A stretch of DNA of 64,000 bases from Talpa occidentalis (GCF_014898055.3 NW_023603184.1:30544808-30608807), one strand, 5' to 3'. Positions 37,721 to 50,690 are shown, numbered from the stretch's first letter. Translations and numbers: made by a program. Notes: generated from the letters alone by a model not told the origin.

Positions 37721-38134
37721 GTTGTTGCTAGAGGCACTTTATAAACATTGGCTGGGTTAAATTCTTGATTGTCCCTATCTTGCCATCCAGATACTCGCTT
37801 TCCTATTGCTCCTCTCCAGTGAATAGCTGTGGCTCCTCTAAAAACTAATCTGATTCTCTGTCCTGTCTCTTTACCATGCAGGTCATTGTTTAGTGTCCTG
37901 TGCCCAGCCCCACATTAAGCAAGATGTACTTTCAGACATCAAAGAGTCTTGTCCTGTTGAGGGGCAAAAGCAGTCATAAATAGTACAGTGTTAACAGAGC
38001 AATGACAGTGATACGTGTTCAGGGCAGATGGCCCCAAGGGAGTCCCCTGTCTGGGAGCACATGTGATTGTATAAACCAGATATATATAATAATATAATCT
38101 GATAGCTGGCAGGCTCCCTAGAATAACTGCAGTT

Positions 38135-38156
38135 GAATGAATGAATGAATGAATGA
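38135..38156. repeat. (GAAT)n short tandem repeat
   Basis: Five GAAT units. Confidence 0.9.
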
Positions 38157-40703
38157 AGCTATGAATTAAATGGATGAACAGGGCATCTCACTAGGATGCT
38201 TTCACAGAAACCAAGACATACTGGCTTATAGCATTCCCCCCTGCTGAGAATACAGGGGACCCTCATGAAAAGTAAGTAGATCATCTGAACAGGCCCTCTG
38301 CCTACTGTGCTGGCTTCCCAAGCTCACTGGTCCTGTTCAAAGCACCCACTGGTTCTGTTCAAAGCACCCATTTCAGTGGTCAGAAATCTGTTCTAGAATT
38401 TCATGGTCAACAAGCTGTGTTTCTAGATTCTACCTCTAAACATTCAGATATCTGTTTGCATCCAGATGGCACGCAATGGCTCTCTCTTTCTCCTGTTCCT
38501 CAGGTAAGACTTCCTCAGATCCAGAAGATTCGTCAATATTCTAGGTCATGCTTTCCATCATCCTGCAGAATCCTAACCAGCTCACATGTTACACAGCCCT
38601 GGAACTTCCCTCCTGTTTCTGTCTCCTCGCCTGCCTTCAGCTTGAAACCCCTCTTCATCATTTCACTCTGCTCGCCTTTCTTCTCCATGATGACAAGGGG
38701 AGTAAAGTAAGCGCTGCCTGCTCCCCACTCTCTGATACATCACATTACTCACTCTGGAAAGTTTTGGTACTTTAGTCACACTTACTGTTTAATTTGGTTG
38801 TTTCTAACTTTTTCTTTTATGCCGTGCTTTTCAGGTGGCTGACTCACCGGGCTCCAAAAAATGTACTTCTCAATAATGACAATAATGGTGGAGATAAGTA
38901 CAGTGATGCTGCCTATGATAATGACACTCATTGAACACGACCATAGCGCTGGGTGCTTTATGAGCTGTACCCCATCTTCCACAGCTCCCTCGGGGCTGAG
39001 CACACAACAGACTCTCAGGGCATAATAATAACAGCTACTATTTATTTGGCTCTCCTCCTGGCCTGATGATTCTTCTTTCCATATGTCGTGTTACTGTTAT
39101 AATAACCCTGTAAAATAGATATCATTCTCCTTGGTTCAGATGAAGAAATAGGGTGCAATAAAAATATGTTAAAGATTCACCCCACTCACCCAAGTCTGGG
39201 TCTCGGGACACATAGAGTGCTTGCTAAGTGTCTGGCTTACGACTCAGTGCCAGGAACCCCAGAGCTCCCTGCCCTAAAGGGACTCTCAGTCTAGGGGGGC
39301 CCACAGACCAGTGGCACCCTAGTTTGTTCTGGGCTCCTGCCTCCCTGTACTTTTCAGATGGACACTTCTATTCTTTATTCCAAGCATCATAAGGGTCCTT
39401 TGTCCAGCCACATCACTGTTAATTCAAGTCCTCCTCTGTTCTTTTCTTTTAAGATCACTTGCAATCATAGAGTAAGAGTTTAATTTTGCTGAACTTTACT
39501 CAGCCTCCTCAGCTGTATCTTTCCACAAGTTCCTACTTATATTTTTTTCTGAATGTCATGGAGCCTTCTGTCCTTAAGGTCAGGGCATTCCAGTCGATGG
39601 TCAGCTCTCTGTCTTGTTGCTTTGCCCAGGCAAAAATAACAGAATCTCCGTTTTCCTCAGGAAAGGCTTCCCCATTGGTTTGGAGAGGGAGTTGGCAGAG
39701 AGAGAGGAAGGGGGAAGGCACAGTGAGGCAGGAGGAGACAAACAGGTGGGCAGCTGGCACTATGGAGGAAGGGCTCTGTGTCTGGTCCACCCTGTGAGAC
39801 CCAGGCAAGCTAGTGGTCCTCAGTGGTGGCAATGGAGGCTGCTTTTGATTTACACACCAGCATTCCTCACTTAAACTGAGTGAAACAATAACAGCCTTCT
39901 TCTGCCTTACATGACCGGAAGCCTTGTCTGGGCCATTACTGAGGGTTGATGTTTTTCCCTTGCACCAACTTGGTTCTCCAGCTAGTGCTGTCTGTCTTGA
40001 TTTCAAGATGGTCTCTTGCAGCAATGAAGTGATGGGCTGTTTGTTCAGGTCCAGTGAGAGAGGTGCAGTTTCATCTCTGCTTATAGTTGGGAGAAAGAAA
40101 ACTTCCTAGAAGCAATCCTGCCACAGCTCCTGGGTTGAGCTGAGTCACATGCCTCAGGGCAGTTTGGGTGAAATTACATCTGCAGAAGGGGAATGGATTT
40201 GGGGAAGCAAACACCATGCGCATTGCAGAATCACAAGTCCCAGACGTAATCAAAGTGAATCAGCCAGCGCTGTGACGGCATACAGCTCAGGCGTCATATG
40301 CAGAGCTGGCAGCTTTAGCAAGTCATTGAAGATGCACAGTTCAGTGTGCATTTCAGATAAACCACAGATAGCTTTTATATACAAATATGTCTCCTGAAAT
40401 GTTTACTGCAGGCTCCTGCATTATTATCAAGTAATTAATGTCTCATTATTTGGTACAAAATAAAATGTTTTGGCAGTGGAACATAAGATTATAGGGGCAC
40501 ACAGTAGGCTAAAGACTTAGACCCGAGATCAAATGTTCATCCGGCATTACTTGTATGAGGACAGCGTGGACTGGTTCAAAAAAGAGGAGGAGGCCTAGGG
40601 GGTCTCTGCACCACGTCTACTTTGTCTCCTCATGTCAGGAGAGCAGGGGGTGGCGTCTCCTCTCTCAGGGCTTTGCTAGCCCTGACCTGTCCACTCTTTG
40701 CAG

Positions 40704-40804
40704 GGCCCCGACCACTGTGGGCAGGCTCTGCTGCAGATCGGGATCAACATGATGGCACTGCCTGGAGGCCACCCCCTCGATGCCGTCCCCCTGCCGGGTC
40801 AGCG
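40704..40804 (+). CDS. INSC: INSC coding exon 2 (second start codon)
   Basis: This exon encodes residues 33-65 and two bases of Arg66. The acceptor is a pyrimidine-rich tract ending ctttgcag|ggc, and the donor is a perfect cg|gtaagt. The peptide reads GPDHCGQALLQIGIN followed by MMALPGGHPLDAVPLPGQ. The tandem ATGATG at 40749-40754 has A at -3. If transcription began downstream of exon 1, it would start a form 47 residues shorter, which fits the shorter INSC isoform I remember in human (about 532 versus 579 residues). The 101 bp length (33 codons plus 2 bases) fits the split Arg completed by the first base of exon 3. The segment is probably flexible and leads into the LGN-binding helix. The longer open frames overlapping it in other phases are not coding. 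Confidence 0.88.
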
Positions 40805-41164
40805 GTAAGTCCTGCCTCTGGGTCTCGGGACCAGGGCTGCCCTATCTTGACTCTGGATGTGGCCTAGCCTCAGGATTCTGAGGCTGCAGGTGACCCCATG
40901 TCGACTGACACTCCCAGCAGCCTAATATGTTAAAAAAAAAAAAAAGTGGAATTATTTTTGATGAAGTGGGCTGTCTGTCTTCCCTGGCTCTGTCCTGCCC
41001 AGGTAGTTGGTTGGGAGCTGTGTAGCCAGAGGAGCAGTGGCAGCTCTGGTAAAGGCTTCTGGGACTCCCCCACGGAGCTCAGGGATGGACACATCAAGGC
41101 CTGTGGGGGGGCCGGGAAGCTGTGGCCATGGCGGCGAGGAGTCCTGGCTGCCTCAACTTGATTC

Positions 41165-41345
41165 TTGGTTCTGATGCTTATTTCCTAGGCCCTGGTGCCT
41201 CAGTTTCTTCATCTGTGGAATGGAGACATTTGTGTTTCCACCTCTGGGTCACCATGGGCATTTATAAAGATTATGTATAAAGCACCTGCATGCACAAAAG
41301 AATGGCTCAGTTGGTGTTAACTTCGTCAGATGCAGAATAGGTCCC
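41165..41345 (+). mobile_element. MIR-like SINE remnant
   Basis: 'gtgcctcagtttcttcatctgtggaatggagac' followed by 'aagattatgtataaagcacctgc'. Confidence 0.55.
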
Positions 41346-41349
41346 TAGA

Positions 41350-43222
41350 CTAGATAGTCTAGGACCGAGTTAATCAGTTCCTGGCACTCTTTTAGCCTCT
41401 GGGAATCACTGATCTGTCTCTCCCACTTCCAACCTCCACAGAAGTTTTAAAAATAAAAAAAATGAAATTTCATAAAAATGAGTTAGAAATCAGATAATTA
41501 TTCTTTGGAGGCAGAAGATGGTTTTTAAGTGGTACTGTGCAGCAAATACCTTGAGAGGAAAACCCTAGAATAATATGACTCTGAGAGATCTGGATGGCCA
41601 CGGACACTGCCACTTGAGAAAATGTTTAGAATGTCTTCAGTCTTACAATTCTGATAGGACAGGGAGGGCTGCAGAGAGAAGGAGGTAGGTCCTTTAACAT
41701 GGTCACAGTCCGGCATTGCCAGGCAGGCCTACCTCGAACATTACTGGAATATAAGCTACTGGCCTATTAGGCATGTGTGTTCCGGGCCATGTGCACGGGC
41801 CAAGTTCACAGAGAAAGCTTAAGTGTATTTACAGGATGTCAGAGGGGTTAATTTGTCCAATCTGATGTTGCATTATGGACAGACAATAGCAGTCACCTCT
41901 CCTTTCCGCTTGTTCCAAGCTGCAGAAGTGCTTCTAGTGGGGAATAACACCGTGGTTATTGTCCACAGATAAATAATTAATGCTGGATAATTGACTTCTT
42001 TCTGTTGTGTTTTACTGAAACTGAATTTCACTCTCTAGTACCATTGTTCACTTCAGTGTACAAAATAAATTCAGTCCGCTTGCGTGGAACCATCCAGCCC
42101 CCTTGGGTGAATCATATGGGTTAGACCCTTGTTTGAGACTCTTATGAGTAAATAACATCAGAAGGACCTTTTCTAGATGTGGGTTTTTGAAGGAGTGAAG
42201 GGCAGGGGGCACCTGGGCTGGGATCCCACGCTGAATGGATGTGGGCAACAAGAGGGATGAGACAGGGTTCTCAACTGTAATTGAATCTGAATCTCCTGAG
42301 AAGCTTTCATAATTAAAAATAATCAAATAAATGAGCCAAAAAACAAAATCCTACTCTTGGAAACTTTAATGTGGGCATAAGTGGTTGAAAGCATATAGGT
42401 TTTAGAATTGGAGCTGCTCAACCCCTCTCTGCTTTTTATTAATCATGTCACCTCGGCTGCTGCATAAACTGTACAAGCATCAGTTTTATCTTTTATGACA
42501 GGGGAGCAGCAACTGTTGTTTTAAAAGGTTGTGTTAGTGCTGGGGTCCTAGAAGAAGGCCTCTCTAGGGCCCGGGACACTTCATGGTGCACAGCCCACTG
42601 TCCCCTAGGCCATCACAATAACATGGACAAAACCTTCCCTATCATCCTCATCAGTGAAAACACTTGCTATTACAAATTGGGACCCAAGTACTTCCCTGGA
42701 GGTTCAAGGGCTTATTGGTAGGAGTAGAGGGGGGCAGGAGATCAGCTCTCTGGCTAGCAGGAGATATTTATCTTCTTGTTCTCTGAGCTCCCATCTTTGC
42801 ATCCAGGGGTACTGAGGCTTCTGTTGGCTCTAGACTAGGGCGTGGTGCTGGAATTTAACCATGGTGGTCAATGAGGTGGCCCCCATCTGCACATGCTCAG
42901 GCTGTGCCCTCCACCATCAGACAGCCTCATTTTCTACAGGGACCCTAATACCCGGTCCTTTGATTTCACCTTCTCTGTGGCTAGATTCCTGCGGGGTGAG
43001 TTGGAGGCCAGTCTGAGGGGCGCGCATAGGGCCATGTCCAGATGTTCCCCTGCTCCCTGCCTTCTTTCCTTTCTACTACTTCTCTTACCCACAGATCAGT
43101 CTGGACACCTTGACATTTTTTTTTCTGGGTTCCTGACAGGAAAGGTGGGGATACTGATCAGTGATCTGGTTTTCTTAACTCCCAGACAGATTTGGTTCAG
43201 TCTCATCCAGCACTTGCTGAAA
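41350..43222. other. intron 2 stretch, mostly single copy
   Basis: 41800-42060 is repeat-free and AT-rich and could be conserved non-coding DNA. A MIR-like trace lies at 42375-42500. No gene. Confidence 0.35.
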
Positions 43223-43231
43223 TGAGTGCTT

Positions 43232-43410
43232 TTTTAAAAAAATTTTTATTTTTCACATCATTGTTCATTTTAAAACAATATTTGCTTCCCCCCACCCCCT
43301 CTGGTGTAGTCCCCATAGAATTTCCTTCCCCAATGCACCCGTGCACCATCACCTCAGTCCCCTGTGCTCCTCCCTCCCTCCCTCTGATCCCTCTCCCTCC
43401 TCCTCTGAAC
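43232..43410 (-). mobile_element. 5'-truncated L1 3' end, minus strand
   Basis: T-rich left end, G-rich purine 3' UTR on the minus strand. Flanked by a 9 bp direct repeat, tgagtgctt, at 43223-43231 and 43411-43419. Similar in layout and sequence to the left part of the L1 at 32.5 kb. Confidence 0.6.
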
Positions 43411-43419
43411 TGAGTGCTT

Positions 43420-45483
43420 CTTATACAATAACCCAGTCTGCACAACAGCCCACATGTATACTCAGCTCTATTTTGCAAATGAGAGGTCACCCACAACCTT
43501 TGAGATGGAGTTCAGAGTTTGGGGTGGTTCCTAGGGAGTGCCTTTGGGATCAACACCTGTGGAAGGGAGAGGAAGGAATCAGAGCTGTCGTTCATTGGCC
43601 ATAGCAGCCAGCAACTTTATGTCCCACCTGTCCTGCCATTAGAGTGGGCAGCTCGAGGCAGGTGCGACCTCAGTTGAAGTGCCTTTGAGACATTATCTGG
43701 AGGGACTGACAGTTGAGGCAATAAGTCCTTTCCTCAGGTGGCAAGCCCCGACTTCCAACTTATGAGGAAACTGAGGTTTGGGGGGGGGGGTTGTGACTTT
43801 CCTGTAGACAGAGCTGATGAGGAACAGAGCTTGGATACTCGTCTCCAGATGGTGCTTGGAGTCGAGAGCTGGCCAGTACTCTCTGCAGTCTGTCTTTCAC
43901 GCAGTGTCCGTGGGGGCATTCACCAGCATTCCTCTACAAATATGCACTGAGTGCTATCATGTGTCTTGTCTGGTGCTTATGGGCTTCAGGACATGTTGGT
44001 GACAGAAGCTGGCATGGTCCCTTCCCTCCTGGAACTAATTTCATGAGTCACTACATCAGACTTGGATTTGCTGCAGGTACACAGCTTCGTCTGAGACCTC
44101 TCCTTGTGAGTGAAGCATTCTCCTTACACGGTTTCTGTGCAGTTTGGAGTCAGAGAAGAGCCAGGGGTGGGTGCAGAGTAGCTGGTGGCAGCCACCTCCT
44201 GCATCCTCCCTGGCCTGCTAGTGAGGAGCCTCCTGGTCCCCCTGACTCATGGGGGCCGTCACGGGCCAGCCTGTCTCCAAGCAGATAATACCTTGCGTGT
44301 GTGCATTCCCGGTCTGTGGCCAGTTTTCTGCTGTTGGGCTGCTGTCCTTGCCTGTGGTGAAATGTGCAGACGTGTAATTGTCAGGGGGATGATTAGACAT
44401 TTTTTTCTGTTGTTTTAACTGAAAAGAAGGTCAATCAAAGCTGGAATCAGATTCCCTCCCTTCTCCCATCTCCCATGAGAAATCCACAGAAACAAAGGGC
44501 ATGACCTTGTGAAGGCAGAGGGACAGTGATTCAATAGTTATTTTTTTAAGAAGAGAGGTTGTTTTTAAATTCCCATGAAATACCAGGAACCAGGATCATA
44601 GAGGTATCAAATGCTGTTGCTGGAAGTTTCCTCAAAACTCATTTATGCATTCATGATAAGACAGGGAACTGAGCCCTCTGGAGCAGGATGGAGCACTTCT
44701 AATCCTCGATGTCCAATCATTGGACTTTCTTTCTGCAGCTTATCCTTGCGCCCAACTTCCAGTTAAATCCTAGAAACTCTGTCTTAGCCCCAGTGGATTC
44801 TCGTTAGCACTGAACTGTAATAGACATCAAAATCATCCATTCATTTATTCATTGGAATGAGGCTTACTAGGACTAAGAACTTACTTTGGGCCAGCCGTGG
44901 GTAGGATGGCAATGATTTATATAAATGTTGTCTTCCCACATTAATAAATGGTATCAATGAAACTTGATAGTGAAAAGTCCTAAAGGCTGAATTCACACCT
45001 GATTCATATTTGTGCCCCTCACTGTGATTAGAATGCATACAGTAGGAGCTTGGTATGGGGTTACTGAATGAATAAACATTTCATAAATACTTGCTGAGTG
45101 AATGACAAATGGTTGAGGAGTCTCGGGTGACTGAGAAATTCAGTAGATTTTATTCTTTTCTCCAAGACATTTCTCTGTCCCCAGCATACCACTCTCATTC
45201 TTTTTAGTAGAAAACTGCTGCTTGGAGGAAAAGGGTAAATTAGAGTTTCATTTTGATTAATTTAAATACTCTTTTTGAGAGGAAGCCAAAGGTTTAATTG
45301 GTTGATGGAGTCAGAGAGTTGGAGAGACTTTTTTTTTCCTCCTAAAGAATAGTATATCAGAAATATTTTTAGTCTCTGGCTTAAAGTTCACTGGAAAAAA
45401 GTCTTTTCCATTTCATCATTAAATCTCTTGCATCAGAGCACAGAGCAGTGGGGAGCATGAACTGGGAACCAGAGGCAGGTCTG
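43420..45483. other. intron 2 stretch, no gene
   Basis: L2-like antisense trace at 43930-44050 (actgagtgctatcatgtgtc) and another at 44840-45110. A run of 10 G lies near 43780. Confidence 0.4.
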
Positions 45484-45535
45484 CCCCCCCTTCTCCCTCC
45501 CCCCTCCCATATCCCCCTCCCTCCACCTCCCTTCA
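45484..45535. repeat. polypyrimidine tract (G-rich on minus strand)
   Basis: About 50 bases almost entirely C and T with repeated CCC runs. The minus strand has multiple G runs and could form a G-quadruplex or triplex. Confidence 0.85.
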
Positions 45536-47774
45536 CTGTCCTTGCCTCCCTAGCTCTGGCTCTGCACGAACCCACTGTGTGTTCTTGGACAACCCTTTCC
45601 TTTTATCTCTTTGAGCTCTAGTTTCTTCATCTGATAGCCAGATGGTAGGCAAAAGTTTCCCCAGGGACCCTTCCAGCTCCAATATTCTAGGAATCTATGC
45701 ATGAGTTTTGGATAATCTGTTCCCTTTTCTAGTCAAAAATATCTCACTGTAGTGCCTCAGGCTAGGGAAAGCAACACCATTGCCCCAAAACAAGCTCTTC
45801 TCATTCCTTTCTGTGAAAAGCATAAAGAAATTTAGTGTTCACTTTGTAGCTGGGATGCAGGAGCAGAGGGAGGACAAGGCAAGTGGGGGGCAGTGGGAGA
45901 ACCCTTTGCTGCAAGTCCTGAGGGGTCGCTCCCCAGTACCCTGTCCCTGGCTTCCTGCTCTGGCTGTACTTCTGGGGCAAACGTGACTGAGATCTGAACG
46001 GCGGGGGCCAGTGGGCCCGCAGTGCTGTTCTGAATTTAAGCAACACATGCCCAATCCTTTCCCAGAAAGAAATGAGGCAAGGGTTTGAAAAATGACTAGA
46101 CATGGCATGTCTTTAAATGATCTCAAGCTTTAAAACACATTGATATGTCACGTAAGGGCACTTTGGCATAGCAGAAAGCCATGCAGTGCATCTGAGGGTT
46201 TGGCCATTAACTCAGTGACTGAAGACCATCAAAGAACGCAGCATAATAGTTAAGAGCAAGACTGGTCTCAGGTGACCTGTATTTTTATTTTCACTATCCA
46301 CTGTGTGGCCTTGGCCAAGTTAGGTAACCTACCAATCTCATGGATTATTTTGAGAGTTAAGTGAGCAATGAAGGTTGAATCAAGCCCTTAGCACTGTATC
46401 AGAATGTAATAATTAATTAATATTAGCTTTTTAAAATCCTCACTAGTGGTGATCTCTTAGATGAATTAGATAATGGCTCTAAGCCTCAGTTTCTTCATCT
46501 GTCAAGTGGGGATGAAATCCCTAACCACTAAACCACTGTGGAGGCTGGCGGAGACCATGCTTGTCATCCAGACGTGCTCTATTGTTAGTGATCATCCCTC
46601 CTTACTGTGTGGGTAGTAAATGCCCTCTGATTTTAGATTTATTTTTGGGAGGACATTGTTTCATACTGCTATTCCTTGATATGAGACTATGCTATGCTTC
46701 TTCTCTACCCCAACTCCACCCTGGATAATTCTAGTCTATAAAAAAAAAAAAAAATCATTGGACCAGCAGCTTGGTATGTGGTGATGACTGTGGTTACATC
46801 TGGCTTTGTGTTAGGAATCTGCCAGACTCCAGAAAGCCCAGATTTGGAGCCTTGGTCACCTCCTTCCAGATGTCCAGGAAAGCTGCCATCAGTGAACAAA
46901 GTGGGGGGTCACTTGGGGAGTTGGTATCTCTTTCTCAGGACTCTGCTGAGAGCTGGGCAGGGCTTCTGGGAGCTCTTTCCACTGTCTGGGATGCACTTCT
47001 GCCCCGCAGGCATGGGGGTAATCTTTATAGCATCAGGCTCAGATTCCAGTTCACTGTGGACACCCAGGAAATCCAACCTTGGTCCTGGCCTCTGCCTCTC
47101 TGGCTCTTTGGTCAGCAACCTGAGAGGCTCTTGTCTGTGGTGGTTTTCCACCACGAAGGGAATGAGACTCATTGCCAGGCCATCTACTTTGACCTCGATT
47201 TTCAATTCCATTCCTCTGTGTGAGTAATCAGATCAGTCGCCTGTACTTGCAAAGGGATTTCAGGAGATGGCCGCTCGAAGTTCATGACTGAGGCTGGCTG
47301 AACTCTGGGAGTTTTGAGGCACAGGGGCAGCAGGGCCCCCCTCACAGGGCCAAACCAGGCTTTTCATGTTGGGGTCAATCAGCAAATCCAATAGGAGAGG
47401 TGGAGCCCAGAGAACCAGAGCTAATGACAGAGAGTCAGGCGAGCTGTGCAATTATGGGATGCTCAGCGCTAACACAGTCCAAACTTTAATGAATTGCAGT
47501 CCCTAGACTCCAAAATTGAGAAGAGCAGCTCATTATGTGGCGGCACAGTGACCGCGGCTGGGAGTGGACAGGCTGGTGACAGGGCCATGCGGGGTTCATG
47601 GGGCCTGGTCTCCTCCCTTGGAAAGCTGGGGGCTCTTAGATGGACCTCTCTGCAGCTCCTGGGCCTTGCTCCTGCTGTGGCCTTGTGTACCCCACTTGTC
47701 TTAGTGCCTCACTCCAAAACCAAGCAAAATGAAAGCTAATTTCTCCCTGAAGGGGACAGTCATCTCAGCCTAGG
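45536..47774. other. intron 2 stretch with MIR traces
   Basis: MIR-like copies lie near 46225-46420 and 46470-46560. The overlapping 100-150 codon frames at 46.8-47.2 kb show no recognisable protein or splice structure. Confidence 0.4.
46225..46420 (+). mobile_element. MIR-like SINE remnant
   Basis: 'ataatagttaagagcaagactgg', 'cactgtgtggccttggccaagttaggtaacc', 'ttagcactgtatcagaa'. Confidence 0.7.
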
Positions 47775-48290
47775 CACAGGGTTCAGCCTGGCTTTCTTCT
47801 CTCCTCCACCCCCATGCCCTCTCACCTCCCTCCCTGGTCTTCACTTCTTCTCATCCCATGTCACTGTCTCAGTCCACCTTGCTCCCTCTGTTCTATCACC
47901 ACCACCTCCTGACAGGTCACGCTCTTGTCTAGTATTTAACCCTGCAATGGTTCATTTTCTACTAACTCTGCTTAGTTATGTCACTGCCCTGCTCCCAGAT
48001 GGTTTCGGTGGCTCCAGTTGGAAATTAAATCCGGGTCCTAATTGTGGCAATCAAGGTCTTTGATCACGTGGTCCCCATCTCTCTCCTTAGACCCCCTTCC
48101 AGCCACTTCTGTATAAGTCCCCCAGCGTTTGAGTCGAAAGACTTCCTGTCTGACCACTTTGATGCCTTTTCACACATATGTGAAGTTCCTTTTGCCCTTG
48201 TCACGCTGGCCCACTCCTCTCCTCCAGGCACCGGGGCTAATGTCATTCCCTTGGTTTATATATTCCCAGGCAAAGTCAAGTCCTCTGCCT
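47775..48290 (+). mobile_element. L2 remnant, plus strand
   Basis: L2 order: 'ctgcaatggttcattttctac', 'gtcactgccctgctcccaga', 'caatcaaggtctttgatcacg', 'ccttagacccccttccagcc'. Confidence 0.6.
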
Positions 48291-49234
48291 CCCGTGGCCC
48301 TGGACTGTCCTGCCGGCAGCAGAGTGGCAGTGTGGTGTGTCGCTGATAAAAGCAGAGACTCTGGACTCTGAAGGCTGAGTCTGAGTGATGAATTGACCAC
48401 TGAGTTGTCCTCCTCTGTCAAAGGGGGCGGCTGTCTTTTTTTCATGGGGTGGGTGGGGAGGAGTAAAGGAGATACTATTAAGAGAGGATAGACACCACCT
48501 GGCTCATTGCTGGAATGCAACACATGAGCTACTGTTAAAATTATTACCAGATTGGATTTGTGGCTTCTTGCCTATTCGGGGTCAGGGCTGCACTCTTGGA
48601 GAGCTGGGATTTTTCTCCTGGTCAGTTTTGTAGGCTAGAACAGGCTGGTCTGAGCAGGCACACAGAAAACACCAGGACTCGGGGCTCAGGTTGGTTCCCA
48701 GCCCCTGCTGGCGGTGAGACTTGGTACCTGGGGGGCTCTTTCTCCTGGCCTCTGCATCTGGGGGCCCTTTTAGAGGGCAGCTCCGCCAGTGCAGCCCAAA
48801 GTGAAGGATCTCTTGCCTCTGGAGTCCGCCCACCTCTGGGGTCAGAGACCCCTTGGTCGGAGCGTGATGTGTGGGGGCGGAGAGTGTAGTGAAGGACCGG
48901 AGTTAGCAGGGAGGGAGGGCTGGAGGCGGATGGAGAGCGAGTCGTGACTGCGGAGTCTCCTGTGACTTGAATGAGTCACGCCTGTGACTGTGTAGATAGG
49001 CTCTTGGAAACCCTCTAGTGGAGACGTCTGTACTCTCACCTGCCTCTTGCAGAGCCCTGGATGGTAAGTCCCGCTTAGATCTGTGCATTCCCCAAAAAGT
49101 TCCACTTTGGCAAATGAAAGCACTTTCCATACAGTGAGGAGGAGAGTGGAAAGGGACAGACAAAGCCGACCTCTTATAAGTCTGTACATCAAGTCTCATA
49201 TTATGGCTACAATGCTCGAGGACGCGCTGAAGCT

Positions 49235-49236
<2 letters not shown>
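48291..49236. other. intron 2 stretch, unassigned
   Basis: Moderately GC-rich. No recognised gene or repeat. Confidence 0.35.

Positions 49237-49265
<29 letters not shown>
49237..49265. repeat. (GT)14 microsatellite
   Basis: Uninterrupted GT run. Confidence 0.95.
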
Positions 49266-49268
<3 letters not shown>

Positions 49269-49384
49269 ATGCAATTATCATCTTTACCTGACAAGCACAA
49301 CATACTATCCGAACGGAGCACAGACTTTTATTAAGCAGCTAACAGTAGCATTAAAGAACATGATGTCTTGAGTCCTTTGGGCCA

Positions 49385-49570
49385 GGTTCAGAGCTATGCT
49401 TTGCCACTGAAAAGCTGGGTGCCCTCAGAGAGTTCACTTACCCTCTCCAACCTTCAGGTTCCTTATCTGTAAAAATAAGATCAGTCCCCTTCTCACAATG
49501 TCACAGTGAGAACTACCAGAGTGATCTGTGTGAGGCCGTCCACACGACAGCGTGCAGGACCCAGCCTGAA
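49385..49570 (+). mobile_element. MIR-like SINE remnant
   Basis: 'tgctttgccactgaaaagctgggtgccc' and 'ttcaggttccttatctgtaaaaataag'. Confidence 0.65.
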
Positions 49571-49699
49571 TAGACGTCAGCAATAACGCTGGTGGATTTC
49601 AGCTCCCCTGAGCCTCACGACAGAAGAATATGGCTGTCCAGGTGGTGGTTATTTCTGTTTGATAGATCTTAATACGGCACTCAGTTCTGTAGATAGTCA

Positions 49700-50060
49700 C
49701 TGCGCCCCTTCAGGGCTAGGGGTGGCATGGGGGGAGGACAGGACAGACACCAGCCCTGCCCTGCTTACAGTCTAGTGAATAAAGCAGACTCGACTCAAAG
49801 AGGTAGCAGTGGAGAGTTGTCATGATAATGGGGGAATGACAAGGCACAGGGACACTTGGGACACAAGTTCATCTAGGAGTTGGAGAAACGCCTGCAGAAG
49901 AGACATCTAGGGCAAGATTTCAAGGATGTGCAGGTATCAGCAAGGTGGAGGAAAAGGTGGGGGAAAGGTACTTGCATGTGCAAAGTCTGGGCAGCTGGAA
50001 GTGCAGCAGAAGGACCGGAAGAGCTCATTGTGGGTGAAACAATGGCTCAGAACAAGGGGG
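49700..50060 (-). mobile_element. L2-like element, minus strand
   Basis: Antisense L2 pattern: 'cagccctgccctgcttacagtctag' and 'cttgcatgtgcaaagtctgggcagctgg'. Confidence 0.55.
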
Positions 50061-50479
50061 GAAGCAGGTCCCGGGACCTGAGGCTCAGAGAGGGTAAGTG
50101 TTTAAATGACACACTGCTAGAAGAGGTAGAAGTGGGACAAGGGCAGGCGAGGGCTCCTCGTCAGGTGCTCTGGCTGTCAGTATCCTCATACACGTAATGA
50201 GAATCCATGTGCACACATGCCTGCTTTTCAGAGGTTAGAAAATGAGTCATTCACGAGTTAATGAAAGGCCAGGGAGTATTAATAGTGTCCTTTCTCTCTC
50301 TGAGGGCATCTGAAATGCCAGAGTTAATAAGACAGGCTCTGAGTCATCAGAGAAGAGGCAGCTGTCAAATGTACACATTGGCTCATTGCACTGGAAATAG
50401 TTACCTGGAGCCAAATTCGTGTTCCTTGGTTTTCTGAAACAGAAGCAGCAGCACAGTCCATTAGGCTGGAGGGATCAGG

Positions 50480-50690
50480 AGGTGGTGAGAGCACAGGCTT
50501 TGAATCCGGCAGAACTGGATTGAGATCTTGGCTCTGCCATTGACGCACTACCAGAACTCCTGTGTGCTCTCCTCTGTAAAATGTGGACAATAGTGTCGCA
50601 GTGAATGGAGGATAAGTGTTGTATGTGTAAGAACTTGATATGTGCCTGGCATGTAAATGTACCTCCATAAGTAGTTTCCTTTAGAGTGTA
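50480..50690 (+). mobile_element. MIR-like SINE remnant
   Basis: 'gagagcacaggctttgaatcc', 'actggattgagatcttggctctgccattgac', 'ctctgtaaaatgtggacaatagtg', 'gtgcctggcatgtaaatg'. Confidence 0.75.

Larger units (their letters stand above)
13481..40703 (+). other. INSC: INSC intron 1 (27.2 kb)
   Basis: Bounded by gtatgt and ctttgcag. Its contents are listed separately: SINEs at 14388, 18381, 21154, 21680, 22037, 22591, 24559 and 32730; an L1/HAL1-like block at 26.6-29.0 kb; a twin-primed L1 at 32.5 kb; L2 and MIR remnants; and a GC-rich segment near 15.6 kb. No other gene was recognised in it. Confidence 0.8.
36955..40703. other. distal intron 1, mostly unassigned
   Basis: MIR- and L2-like traces occur at 37545-37720, 37890-38060 and 39030-39160. 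A (GAAT)n run lies at 38135-38156. The 40140-40480 stretch is repeat-free. No second gene was recognised. Confidence 0.4.

Noticed and set aside
46771..47227. Two overlapping 150-codon + strand frames
   Set aside because: No recognisable protein, no splice context and start codons not convincing; chance frames in GC-richer intron.
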